Source of the DNA: Kappaphycus alvarezii
Taxonomy: Eukaryota; Rhodophyta; Florideophyceae; Gigartinales; Solieriaceae
Direction: 5' to 3'
Assembly (NCBI GenBank): GCA_002205965.3
Contig: NADL03000688.1
Coordinates: 310,001-374,000 of the forward strand
Length of the DNA stretch: 64,000 nucleotides
Position numbers and translations under genes: made by a program. Below the pieces are notes generated by a model. The model did not search any database. It worked only from the letters and a program-made list of their open reading frames with translations, and was not told the origin of the DNA. The stretch's first letter is position 1; each line of letters starts with the position of its first letter. This document shows positions 20,663 through 31,640 of this stretch, one piece after another.

Positions 20663-21850
20663 GACCCGGTCTCGGCTCAAAGCGTTCTGTGTGGTGGCGA
20701 TCAACGCGGTAAATCAGAGCGTTATTTAATAAAAACTTTGGGTTCCTTAGATAATGAAGGGGCCAAAATTTTGGGTATTTTAATGATTGAAAAATAAGGT
20801 CGGCTGTATTCCCGGATAACATTGGTATGTGAAGGTACGGTCTTGCAATTTCACAACCTGCGCATAAGCCCAACACTTACTGATTCTCGTCCTCAATCGA
20901 ATCTGGCTCTAATGGTTCGGCGCCGTCGCTATTAACGTCGTCGCCTTCCACAGAATTAGAGTCAGACCGATCCATCCAGCTAAACGGCACCCACAGGCGC
21001 TCAGTTCCATACGGACCCTGCAGAGGCAAACCGGTGGTCGTCTCCATGCTCGTAATAGATTTGCCTGCGCGCCTAGTGTACGCCTGCCCATAGGCGACTT
21101 CGGGGTTGAATGTGATGGGGGCGGCTTCCTAAGAAGATAAGGGCTTCCCATCATCGACAGATGATTAGCGTAAGGGGTTCGGTAGACATGAGGTGTTGAC
21201 GGGTGGTTTGTTTGATGTAGAGGCTGATGGAATAGGGCTCAGTTCCAAACGGGCCGAGTTGTTCGCCGTTTCCGAGCTCGTAATAGTCTCACTCGCGCGC
21301 CCAGTGTACGCCTGCCCATAGGCGACTTCGGGGCTGAATGTGATGGGGGCAGCTTCCTGAGAAGATATGGCTGCTCGTTACTTATTTGTGACGGGCGTGA
21401 GGGGCTCGGTGGACACGGAACGTTGACAATGGGCCTGTTTAATTTGGGGACTGAAGGGGCAAGCTCTGGGTCCGAGCGAATTCCGTCATAGACGGTGGCC
21501 AAGTGAAGAGCAGCAAAGTGCAGTAGGTACTGAATGCATTAATCTTCTTCATTATTGGTAAGAAAGGGCCGGTGCGGGCGCCTCAGTGATGCAGCGGAAG
21601 GTAGTCAATGTTGCGGCACTTCTCTAGAATGATTAAGCTGGTCAGGTCGATGTGCGAGCTTAGTAGAGGCGAGGGCAGTAATTAAATAAAACTCGCGCGC
21701 CCAGCACAGCTCACGCCGTTGCAAGGCATGGGCATTTTGCGCAACCCTGTGTACAACACCGTACAGTACAGTTACGTCGTACAGTGCCTGGTGTACGTGG
21801 TGTACTGTAAATTGTACTGAGTTTATGTGGTTGATAGACAATCCCCTCTG
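20663..21850. repeat. GC-rich non-coding repeat, long copy with internal tandem duplication
   Basis: The left end (GTGAGACCCGGTCTCGGCTCAAAG, 20663-20755) and right end (about 21565-21850) match 28268-28355 and 28370-28640 in the same orientation. The middle holds two copies of a unit with CGCCTGCCCATAGGCGAC (about 21055-21200 and 21290-21425), a hairpin-forming sequence also present at 37255-37390. No coding signal is convincing. It is probably a non-autonomous transposable element with a deletion derivative at 28268. Confidence 0.6.
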
Positions 21851-23399
21851 GCGCAATACGGTGCGCGACATTTACCAAGCAAAATTCAAAATGGTAAAAC
21901 CTTAGAAATCGAGTAAAAGAAACAGGCCAGAATTAAAACATTTTGAGTTGTTTGGATTGGTTGTGCAAGGAATGGGCAAAGAGAAAACGGTAGTTCGAAG
22001 GCCATCGTATTATACAGGTAACGGGTTGATATTAGGCATTTGGGTGTTGCGGCGGTTTATTGGGCATAAAATACAAAGGTGGTGTCCAGGAAGTTTTGCA
22101 ATTTTCCTTTGTACGGGTGCGGCGAAGATGGCAAAAAAAAGGAGTATACGGGAATGGGCGATGAGGTTGGTACCGTATTTCGTCGAGGGCTGATGGCCAG
22201 AGTCTAATGGGTGGGTTAAAATGCCCTTGCCAATTATATAGGTGACAAGGTGAGGCTTTTGGGAAGGTATGAACGGATAATATCGCAGTCAAGCAATGCC
22301 GGTGATTCATGTTCGGGAATGTTGTAAGGAAAGGAAGGTTGGCCTTCATCGTAAAGGGTGAAGAGCGTTGGAAGGGAGGGAGCAAGAAAGGGTGTTACTG
22401 TCGCATGTTAACCCCGCATGGCGGGCACAACGCCCTATGAGATTAAGTCGGCTATGTATGGAAGTTGTCTGTTCGTGAGGGGAATGGAATTCAGAAGGGG
22501 TAAGTGGTATACCAGCGTGAGCGGGGTAGGTGGTATGTTTTCTTACTTCATAATTATCGGTTCCTCGATGGCCCCTCCCAGTTAAACGAATGATAGGGTG
22601 GCACTGGATACTATTGCAACTGCGCTTACAAAAGATAAGGCCATTACCCGGACTTTTGCCATTAAATATGGGGTTCGAGAAGTGCAAGGGGTGGTGATGC
22701 TAGAGCTGGTAAGGTTCGAGCAATATAGTGCATGCAGGAGATTTTCGAGAGCAATACCGGTGTATACGTTGGGTTAGGTGGACCAGGAGCTCGCGATAAT
22801 GATTTTCGTCTTGTAAAATAGTTCGATATCGACGCGAAAGGTCTTCTGGTAGGCTTGAGCGGAGATTTGGATTGCATACCGGCGGCGCCTGTTAGTTTAA
22901 TAAGATGATTAATCAACGAACGTGTTTGGTGGTTCGTTAAAGATAGGTTAAGGGTATGTATAAGGAATTAAATGAAGCTGGGACAAGTGATAAATGTCAT
23001 TCGCGGAGCCCATCGGGGCTTAAATTTGCGCAAGTCCCGCTAGAGGAAGTTTTTGCTCGAAAACAGGCGTTAGGATTATGTAAATCGGCGTTCAACTGAT
23101 TTTTCAATCATTGCAGGTGATACGAATCGGGACTGTTTCGTGCACTTGTCGCAGTTCATACACATACTGCCGAAAACTGACCATTGAGTCGCAGTGGATC
23201 CGCCAGGGGCCTCATTCTTTGCAGTTTGGAAACATGTCCAATCAAACTTTCAGCAGAAATTCTGCACATATGTGGTGATCCGAACATCGTGTTTTGGAAG
23301 TAGCAGCGATTCTTCAGCTATTAATTGAATAAATTAAATGGCGTCCAAATTCAGGACAATTCACTGTTGCGGTCGAATATTTAGGTGACCTTTCATTAA
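21851..23399. other. Unassigned region between repeats and copia-2
   Basis: No recognisable gene. Short frames on both strands (for example 21948-22193 forward and 22662-22916 reverse) have no known motif. The part nearest 23400 should hold the 3' end of copia-2, but no LTR pair could be matched by eye. Confidence 0.35.
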
Positions 23400-23543
23400 A
23401 ATCTGCAGAAGCTTTGCATGACATATCAGCTTCGTAAGGGCGTCGGCTAAATTGTGCTGACTTTGGACGAATCTAATATCTGAAATATCCTTATCGTGGA
23501 AATATTCTCTTGCTGCCGCGATATCGAACTTCATCCGCCTTTT

Positions 23544-25800
23544 CTATGTACAAGATCCCTTTGATATGCCGTAAAAGAGGGACGTACTGTCCATGATAAT
23601 CTGTATTGGTACGCTGCTGGAGAGCATTCGCTCCACCTCCTGTCCGGTAGCGATTGTCATATTGAAAATGTCGCTGAAGGCAATGAATTTACCATACATA
23701 GCAGTTGTGGTGAAGGCTTGCAAGGCTTGAAGGAGAGCGGGATGATAGCGTTGGATGCGTTGCCAAGGAGCACTATATGCCAAAGCTAGGAGCACATGTT
23801 ACGGTTATTGGCGAACTATGAGTCTGAAAATCCGATGACGCGCAACAATTTAAATTCAAGATTTTCAATACGAAGGCGAAGTTGATTGTTAATTGCGTAC
23901 TTGACCGCCATATTCAGTTGGCGGACTATCGACAGTCGTTCTTTCTTGGAAATGTATGGGATGACTTGAGCTAGAAAATATATTTCGAAGAGGCACTCTA
24001 GACTTGAGTTAGCGAGCCAAGCTAGCCCCATGCGCATAGACTTTAAGTGGGAAAATGACTAATCTGACGGTAGGCACTCAAAATTTCCGAGGTAATGGCT
24101 CTGGTCAAAAAAGGATCCATCATCCTCCTTGCACACAATAAATCCTTTGAAATCTGCGGGAAGGACCTCGTCGGCTTTCGTCTCGAACTTCTGACCCTTT
24201 TTCTCGGATATTTGTCGGAACTTCGGGTTTCTACATCGTATGAGATCGTCAACATACGCATCGCTGAGCCCTGTGAGTACACCGTGAGTAATTCGGTAAT
24301 ACAAGGCAGGGTTGATGCGCTGCGGTGTCGTTCCGAGTCCTCCGCGGTGGTGTTTGTCAATAGTCATATTCCATAGATCTCTGGTGTCACCTGAGCCATA
24401 CAAGGGACAGAGAAGCTTCAATCATAGGTCATAGTTTAGTTCGAACTCGGGCGCTGGCTTGTCTATGAATATGTCACGAGCGAGTGGTTCGGTGGATTAG
24501 AGATATGTTTGAGTGATGTCAGCAGTTCAGACATCAAATCCGAAGATGGCTGACAAGCCTAAGAACAGGCGAATTGATAGCTTTTGTAGAGTTGTTGAGG
24601 AGTGGACAAGGATGTAATTCATCTTGTCGCGATGTCTTTCGATGCCGTATCTTACCTTGTACTTTGTCTTCCCATCGATGGTTGGCTTAAGGGAAAGCAC
24701 TAAGCGTCCCGGTAGGACGTTTGCGTCAGGTGGTAATTCTTCGCGAAGCATTACCTTGAAGGCTCCTAGTTCTAAAAGGGCGGAAATTTCTTCTTTCTTT
24801 GCCTTGGTCACCTTTGGTCCTCAAGCGCAGTCTTCATTTGGATCGAGAACTTCGACGGGGAGGATTAGGTCTTCGTAAAACGACTCGAAGTTGTTTAGGC
24901 CTGTCAAGACATCGCTCAGAGGCATATGTGCCAGAGTTTTGGGCTCGAAATACGGCTTCACTTGTGCAACGTTAAAAAATGTTACCGGACTTGAGACTGG
25001 CTCGCGTACGAGGACAAGTTTCCGTTCTGGATCAAAATTTTCCACCGTGAAGCGTCCAAGTCATTCACCGATGCGGTTAGACACGACGTTCTAGCGCCAA
25101 AATAGTACTTTGTCCCCGGGCTCATAAGCTCTATCGCTGGTTGAGGCACCGTGTGCTTGAGAGAGACATTAAAATGCAAGGAGTCCATGTGTTTTGCCAT
25201 TTCTTCTCACGCCAGTGTGGCAATTTTGTTTTTCTTGTACTGTCTGGTGATTTACGGGGGCTCGGAAGGGTTGCAAAGCTGAGGAAATTCTCCAAACACT
25301 AACGCCAATGGCACTAACCCTTCGGACCTAGGGTTGTCGTTCATGGCCTTGACTGCACATGCGAGTGCCAAAACTATATATACTTTTGGGTTCGTAGCCA
25401 TTATATTACGGAACGTAGTGCGAAGCGGATCGTGGTACTGTTATCCGACACCGAGACTTGAGTGAGCTTCAACACATGAGTGGCTGCCTTTGACGTCCGC
25501 AATCCTTGCGAGATGGATGAACTTCGGGCCGAAGGCAGAGTCTCTGTAGGGTGAGAATCTTTTTTTACCTCTGTATATATGCTCACCCACTATTAAATGA
25601 TCTTTTGCCAGATATATTCCATCGACACACTGGGGAGGAATCTGGCTGCGCTGAAGCGAGTACCTTCGGCACCAATATGAAGTACCGGATCTCTATTAAT
25701 ATATATGATGTCCAACAGGATCCTCTCGTTGAAATCGGCTTCTTTAGCAGCAAAAGAGACGGGGAAGTGAGTGGGTGCATACTGAATCCTTTGGGAAGGT
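23544..25800 (-). pseudogene. copia-2 pol region
   Basis: Integrase core and C-terminal beta domain (ENFDPERKLVLVREP near 25040), reverse transcriptase start (KKEEISALLELGAFKV near 24800) and catalytic YVDD (about 24245), then an RNase H remnant. Fossil, order as in copia-1. Confidence 0.78.
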
Positions 25801-26018
25801 TCACAGTGTTTTCATATCTCCTCAACTTTCCTTAATATTTCGTGAGTCGCTTCTTCAGGGCGTGAGCGGGAGATGAGGTTTAACAACCTCTTCGACATTG
25901 GGTGGAAGAAATGGCGATGGAGCCATGTAAGCTGCGTCTTGGTGAAGTAGACCCGGTTCTAGGACCGAAAGATGACATATGGGTGATTGATCGCGGCTCT
26001 TGTCATAGTAATAGCCTA

Positions 26019-27260
26019 CTAGTCCATATATTCAACCATTTCATCATCAAGAGTATGCGGTGTGCGATGTACGAACCAGTTAAAGACAGTGAAAGGGGTC
26101 AAGGACCCTCTATCTATGACGCCAATGCTCAGGAGGGCGAAAATGTCGGCATCAACGATGTCCATGTTGAGCGGGACGCGAGAGGCACCATGCGGAGTCT
26201 GCAAAGCTAGTTAGATGCATCTGAATGATTGATAGGCGGCATTGTCAAAGCCGAATGAGGTCTGGGAAGGAATTATCCTCCGAATATGGAGAATAAGAGT
26301 GGTTAATATCCAATTCAGTTCCTTGCGGCTGACAATGGATTTTGGGGCACTAATATCAGCCACAAAGCCAAGCGGGCGGCGACTCCGGATTTCTTTACTC
26401 AATTCTCCAACGAAGGTGTCCATCATGAATATCTGCGAGTCTTCATCTGAATGGCGAGTCGGAGAGGGGTGAGGCTCCGTATCAGTGGTGACCTCAGTCG
26501 GAGGAGAAAGGGTAGGGCGGTTTTTTGAACGCAAGGCAGCTGCTACATAGCTTTTGACGATGTGGCGGTCCACTTCTTCCACCAGCTCATGAGACCCCTC
26601 GAAGTGTGTGGAGATGTCGAAACTATCGACACCTTCGTCTCCTTCGTCACACAGGAGTTTTTCTAGAGCGTCCAATTTTGTGTTCTCGTTCGTAAAGTTC
26701 GTGGAAGTCTCTTCCATATCTGCTGCCTCACTGTGTCCCTCTTCTTCCTCACCTTTGATGAAATTGGCTAGAATATGCACTGAGGACCCCTCCCTGCTGC
26801 AAACGATTGCTTGCAAATGCTGCAACTGCACATGGCGCGATCGATGCTTGAGAGTCCAGCATTTAGAGTAAGAGAAAAGGACTGGAACTCCGTGACTGCC
26901 TTGCGGAGGTAGTCGATCTTGTGGGAATCAGTGCGAAAATCGCTCGGAAACAGCAATACCAGTTCATTTATGTGCTCGACCACCTTTGTCAATCCAAGGG
27001 ATACATCGCCAATCCCCTTCTCTCGCATGAAGTTTTGAAGGCGAATAGTCTCCAATTTACCCTTTAATTGAAGCTGCCTTGTGTCACTAACGTATTCGTT
27101 GAGTATGATGATAACCATTTCACTGTTCGACATTGACTCCCCACAGTTTTCGAAGAAGAACTTTTCGGCTGCGCCGTCAAAGCAGTAGATGAAGAAGTCA
27201 GCCTTCTGCTCGGGGAAAGGCCGTACTGGCGGGAAGCTACTCCGAACAGGTTGAGGGTTT
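26019..27260 (-). pseudogene. copia-2 gag and protease region
   Basis: The gag part carries DRQLQLKG-like helical sequence. A long acidic linker (26700-26500) leads to the protease (DISAPKS; later MDIVDADIFALLSIGVIDRG). Fossil. Confidence 0.7.
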
Positions 27261-27310
27261 CATGAATATCTTGCGATACATCGTCGGATAATTTCATGCC
27301 CTTGAACATG

Positions 27311-28267
27311 TGCTTGATATAATTGGCCTTATGAGCGTTGTATCCGCCTCTTTTTTCATGTGATTCTGAGGCTGTGGGGTGTCCGACAGCTTGCGGTGAC
27401 TGGTATGGAACTCGAAAAAATTCTGCGGTAGGTCAGTCGTTTCTGAACTTCGGTAGCGGTATCGGGGAAGAGACGTAAGCGGAAGGGGAGGGCGTAGATT
27501 GCGGCTGACCATGTGACCGTTTCTAGCCGAATCTGAGGGATCAGCGTGATGCATAGCAAGTTCCGGCGGTGTAAGGGTCTCTCGTTGTAGTCTCTTTTTC
27601 TGAAAATTCCGTTGCAGGCTCCCCAGTGTGGCTCAATGGGGTGTTTTTGATATCTTTGTATTTGAGAATAGCAGATAGAGCAAAATAGATCTCACAACGG
27701 ATGAAATAACATAGCCATGCTATGATTTAAATGCGCTTATCATTCTTCTCTGACGCCGACAGAAAAGTCCCTTCGTAAATTCGTTCGGTACCTTGTCAGA
27801 CGAGAATTGCTCTGCGACCGAAAGAAGAACACTGAACAAGAAAATGAAGGACCTGAATAAAATCTCGTCTAATATAGCGTGCGGGAACGGGAGTAGCTCG
27901 TGGAGGAAGTCTGCCACTGCTTCGCTTTCTGGGCATCACAAACACCCGTTGGGGCCAAGATTTTTTCGTATTCCTCGTTATTTATTGAAAAGTGCTCCAA
28001 AGTAGACTTCGTGGTTTGCAGTAACATCTCGGTAAAGTTTCCTTTGATCGATGCGGCGGTGATCATTCGGACTATCCTGCGCTTCTTCAACCTGTACGAC
28101 GTGGCTGATGTCGATGCCATACTGAAACGCTTAAGGAAGATCTGCTATATTGTGAAATGGGTGAAGTTGAGAGGTTTGTAAGGGGAAGGATAGATGAGAA
28201 AGAAAAGAGTGCAGGAGTAAGATTAGAAGGCGAAGGAGTCGAGAGAACGAGCCTCAAATCCAGATTT
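27311..28267. other. Unassigned region beside copia-2
   Basis: Reverse-strand frames at 28120-27869 (83 residues, MASTSATSYRLKKRRIV) and 27917-27720 overlap in different frames and may be the start of copia-2 gag or a separate lost gene. No domain is recognised and no LTR was matched. Confidence 0.3.
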
Positions 28268-28640
28268 TCGTGAGACCCAGTCTCGGCTCAAAGATTTCTC
28301 CGCGGCGGCGATCAACGCAGTAAATAGGAGCTCTAAATTAGTAAAAATTGGGTTCGCTCTATTGGCATATCACGGGCCGGCGCGGGAACCTCAGATGCTG
28401 TGGACGGGATTCAATGTTGCGGTACGTCTCTATAATTATAAAGCTGTTCAATTCAGTGTGCGAGCTTAGTAGAAGCGAGGGCAGTAATTAAGTAAACCCG
28501 CGCGCCCAGCACAGCTCACGCCGGTGAACGGCGTGGGCGTTTTGCGGCACCCTGAGTACAGTACAGTACAGTGAAGTACAGTACGGTGTTACATTGCATG
28601 TTGTGCTGTACAATGTACCTAGTATATGTGGTTGATTGAC
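28268..28640. repeat. GC-rich non-coding repeat, short copy
   Basis: Matches the two ends of the repeat at 20663-21850 and lacks about 800 bases of its middle. It carries the hairpin CACGCCGGTGAACGGCGTG and a TACAGTACAGTACAG cluster at about 28556-28590. Confidence 0.65.
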
Positions 28641-28698
28641 ACAGTCCACCTTAGCATTGTCCTTATACTTTACATGACGACAAAATTCTCTATCAATA

Positions 28699-28752
28699 CT
28701 AATATTTACAGTGGCTGTGGCGGTCAAACATTTTTTGAGCCTGTAAATATTT
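28699..28752. repeat. Short inverted repeat (foldback)
   Basis: TAATATTTACAG at the left is answered by CTGTAAATATTTA at the right across about 30 bases. Could be a small foldback element end or a transcript hairpin. Confidence 0.5.
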
Positions 28753-28869
28753 ACTTAAAGAAGGTAGTGTATTCTATCAAGAGGAAAGTGTAACTTGCAG
28801 GGCCACTAAAACTAGCTAGCCTCGGAGGGGGAGGCAAGCATCTGCATTTTTCCAACTACAGGCAATCAT

Positions 28870-29091
28870 TCAAGCTGCACACGTGGACCAACCTGCATCG
28901 CTCAGCTTTTGATGGAGCCGGAATGACACCTTCACCTTAAAGCTTCCGGTACTGACAGCGATGACAGCCGCGTACTCGGCTACCACCTTAGGTGTGGCCG
29001 CCGACGGGCATACCAGGGAGTCGAAGGCTAGCGCCACAAAATGCCATCTGAGTTGCGGGCGTCCAGATAAATTTTGGCCAGGAATGGCCAC
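28870..29091 (-). mobile_element. LINE C-terminal fragment
   Basis: Encodes HFVALAFDSLVCPSAATPKVV and SFKVKVSFRLHQKLSDAGW. These match the extreme C-terminus of the LINE family seen at 1-283 and near 6700. A 5'-truncated copy, as LINEs usually leave. Confidence 0.6.
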
Positions 29092-29539
29092 GAATATTGC
29101 CTTAAAAGGATGATTTAAAACAAATAATGGAAGTGGTAGTTCAAACTCAACTCAAACTCTGGCTAAAGTAAATCCTGCACCTGCAGGCACTCATCGTATA
29201 CAGAAATTCTCAGAGTTCCAACTTGTAAAATGTTTCCGAGCTCCCGCGTTCTATTCCGAAATTTTGCTTCAAATCAGTGCTCTAAATACTGGCGCCAAGA
29301 AGCAAATCGAAACATCTCCGCTCGAATACAAATAAACATCAATTGACAAGCTACCACCCATTTCTCGACAAAGTAAAAGCCCAAGAAAAGCCCTCTTTCT
29401 CTGATAGTTACGACATGGTACCTGCATCATTTACAGCCTCGCTTCCCTAACAGATGGAGAGCTCTTTACAACCCTAACTACCGACATCGAGTGATACCAA
29501 AAATAGTACTGAAAACGTTCTGAAAATTAATCCCAACAA

Positions 29540-30254
29540 GTCCATAAAGAAACACAGAAAAGGCCACAATGGCATTCCGAATTACAGTTGGACAGACGTT
29601 AATACTCTAATTGACATTGTGAAGCGCAGTGAACCGGTCGGAGCCTATATCTGGTCAGCTGTTGTCAATGAGTTTAATAAGTGGACCGCAGCCATCATAC
29701 GTCCTTCAAGGGATCAAAAATCTCTTACAAACAAGTTTGACAAGTTCTGGAAGGCGAAACAAACCTTTTGCGAATCCATATTTTTTAGCTGAATCGCGCA
29801 GAGCGAAACAAATTGCGCGGGATATTCAAGGCACTATCGTTTCAAAGGTCTTAGACGACGACTACGACGAAATTAATAAAGCAATTTTAGGAATTGATCA
29901 TCAGGAGAATGAAAAGAAAAGCGTAAGCATTGGTGTACGATAAAAGAGAAGCCCATTCGGATGCAGCTATTTAGGCAAAAGACTAAAGATAACTTGGTAA
30001 GTAGAGTTGGATCCATGACGAAACATATGGGTGTGATTGCAAAGAGTATGAAATCGGCATAAGACGTAGGTGGCAGAAGAATTGAGCTGGAAGCGATGAT
30101 TGCAAATGCGGTGAAAATGGTGGTTATTGCTTTAGAAGGTGAAAAGAACGAAAGCACTTGGAATACGAAAAGGATGATACCCGGGCTGAGCGAAAATCTG
30201 AACAAACTCGTTGGAAAGTGGAATGGAGTGGCTCCATCGAAGAATATTGACTAG
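29540..30254 (+). pseudogene. SANT/Myb-like accessory protein of a Harbinger-type transposon
   Basis: A forward frame from about 29560 reads SWTDVNTLIDIVKRSEPVG and VVNEFNKWTAAIIRPSRDQKSL. This is the SANT/trihelix-like start of proteins that accompany PIF/Harbinger transposases in algae, oomycetes and fungi. The frame changes near 29790, then continues with RRAKQIARDIQ and DDDYDEINKAI, and a later helical region follows to about 30254. Paired with the convergent DDE frame at 30507-31640. The frame changes and stops mark it as a dead copy. Confidence 0.6.
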
Positions 30255-30506
30255 CAAAATTTCTTTCTTCATTCTGTAGTTGCTCGTTTTGTCGCTCGCG
30301 CAGCTCAGCCCTGCGGGGCGAATTATTCGTGCGCGTGAATGCTCGCTTGCGCTCGCACTCCCGCACTTTTCTCCTCGGGCTGTAGCCATTGCTCACGCAT
30401 GGGTGATTGGGTCGTGCGTGCTGGAGATTCGATTGCGCCCAATAACTCTGGTGCGGCAGTTAAAGAGTCGAGCTGAAAGTGCGATTAGCATCCCATCCCT
30501 CACAGC

Positions 30507-31640
30507 TTATGTGTGCAATGTCGCCTTGAGACGATTATACGAAATCTCGTTAGTCCTGATACCCCATTCTGGTCTTAACCGATCGCTTGGCATAATGCGT
30601 CGTATAATAGAATCAATAGCGGCCAAATCTTCCAACCCAGGGTAGCCAGTCATTTCTTTCGTTTTTCTCGCACGAAAAAACTTCCCGTTGGAGCAATTTG
30701 TGTTGATCACAAATGCAGAATCTCCAAGACTGGCCAGTCCGGGCTTTTTCATGGCTTCTGATAGTTTTGGATTATAAATGCCCGAAACGCCTGCCAATTT
30801 TGTATCTTGCATGCTTCCGGGGTAGTTGAAAGCAATGTGAATGTTTTCGACAAAGAAGTTGATCACGAACAAGTTGGCCACTTCTTCCAGCTGTCTGTAG
30901 CCATCGTAATAGGCGATTTAGAGGTTCTAATAACAGTAGTTTTTACATTTAAACTTCTCCCCATATGTTATTGCAAACAATACCTTGAGAAAGGCACCAA
31001 ATTTCCCGTTACATTCCATCAATGCATCAGAAGCATTCTATTCTTCTTCAGTAGGGCAGCTCACATGAGTGTATGTCGGTTGTTTCACCCTGATTGTTTT
31101 TAGAATAATATAAAGCGCATATTCGAGCCACGCCTGAGGGTACAGGGTACAATGCCAGAAATTGGGCATAATTGATATGCTGCGCCGTTTTTCTTCATAT
31201 AGTGCTGCGCAAAGCCGAGAAATTCTGTAGTAGATAGAAGTGGGTTTCTTCCTCTTTTTGAGGCAGATTATTTGTAGGGACTTCCATAGTTTTCTTGCTT
31301 ACGATCAGTCAAAAATAGTGGCGGCAGCTTCTGCATGAATATTGTTCTGGAAAATTTGGTCTTGAAGATAAAGTATTCATCAGTTCCGGGATACAGAACA
31401 CACTGCCTCGGTGTGAGTTCGTGGGATCTTTTGTAATGTAGCTCGCCGTTTCGGGTATAGTGAGCTGCAGATCGAGTATCCTGCGTTGTCTTCTCTTTTG
31501 GATGGAAAGATGAAGACGGATCGCGACTGTATAGGAGTCAATACAAGAAAATAGAACATATTTCTTGAGCTTTGAATTCATATTGGTATGTCTCGAATCT
31601 GGAATAGCTGATTTGGCGGATGGTTTTGTGGGATGCATAT
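30507..31640 (-). pseudogene. PIF/Harbinger-like DDE transposase (DDE_Tnp_4)
   Basis: The C-terminal half at 30881-30507 is clear. IHIAFNYPGSMQDTKLAG contains the second catalytic Asp region (usually PGS-HD). LGDSAF, a G-FFRARK segment and RPEWGIRTNEISYNRLKATL contain the final Glu and RLK motif of the family. The N-terminal part (30900-31640) is spread over several frames, including CIDGM near 31038. The accessory SANT-like gene lies convergently 250 bases away. Broken copy. Confidence 0.75.

Larger units (their letters stand above)
23400..27310 (-). mobile_element. Broken Ty1/copia element, reverse strand (copia-2)
   Basis: Read from 27310 down: gag (about 27260-26770, with the UBN2-like segment KLETIRLQNFMREKG), protease (about 26420-26019, with FVADISAPKSIVSRKELN), integrase (about 25800-24880, with TRFSAARFLP), reverse transcriptase (about 24830-24060, with AYVDDLIRC) and RNase H (about 23850-23544). 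It belongs to the same lineage as copia-1, judging by shared integrase and reverse transcriptase wording. Many breaks. LTRs could not be matched by eye, so the ends are approximate and the copy looks old. Confidence 0.82.

Noticed and set aside
23000-28260. LTR pair for copia-2
   Set aside because: No matching repeats were found by eye on the two sides; the ends are left approximate.
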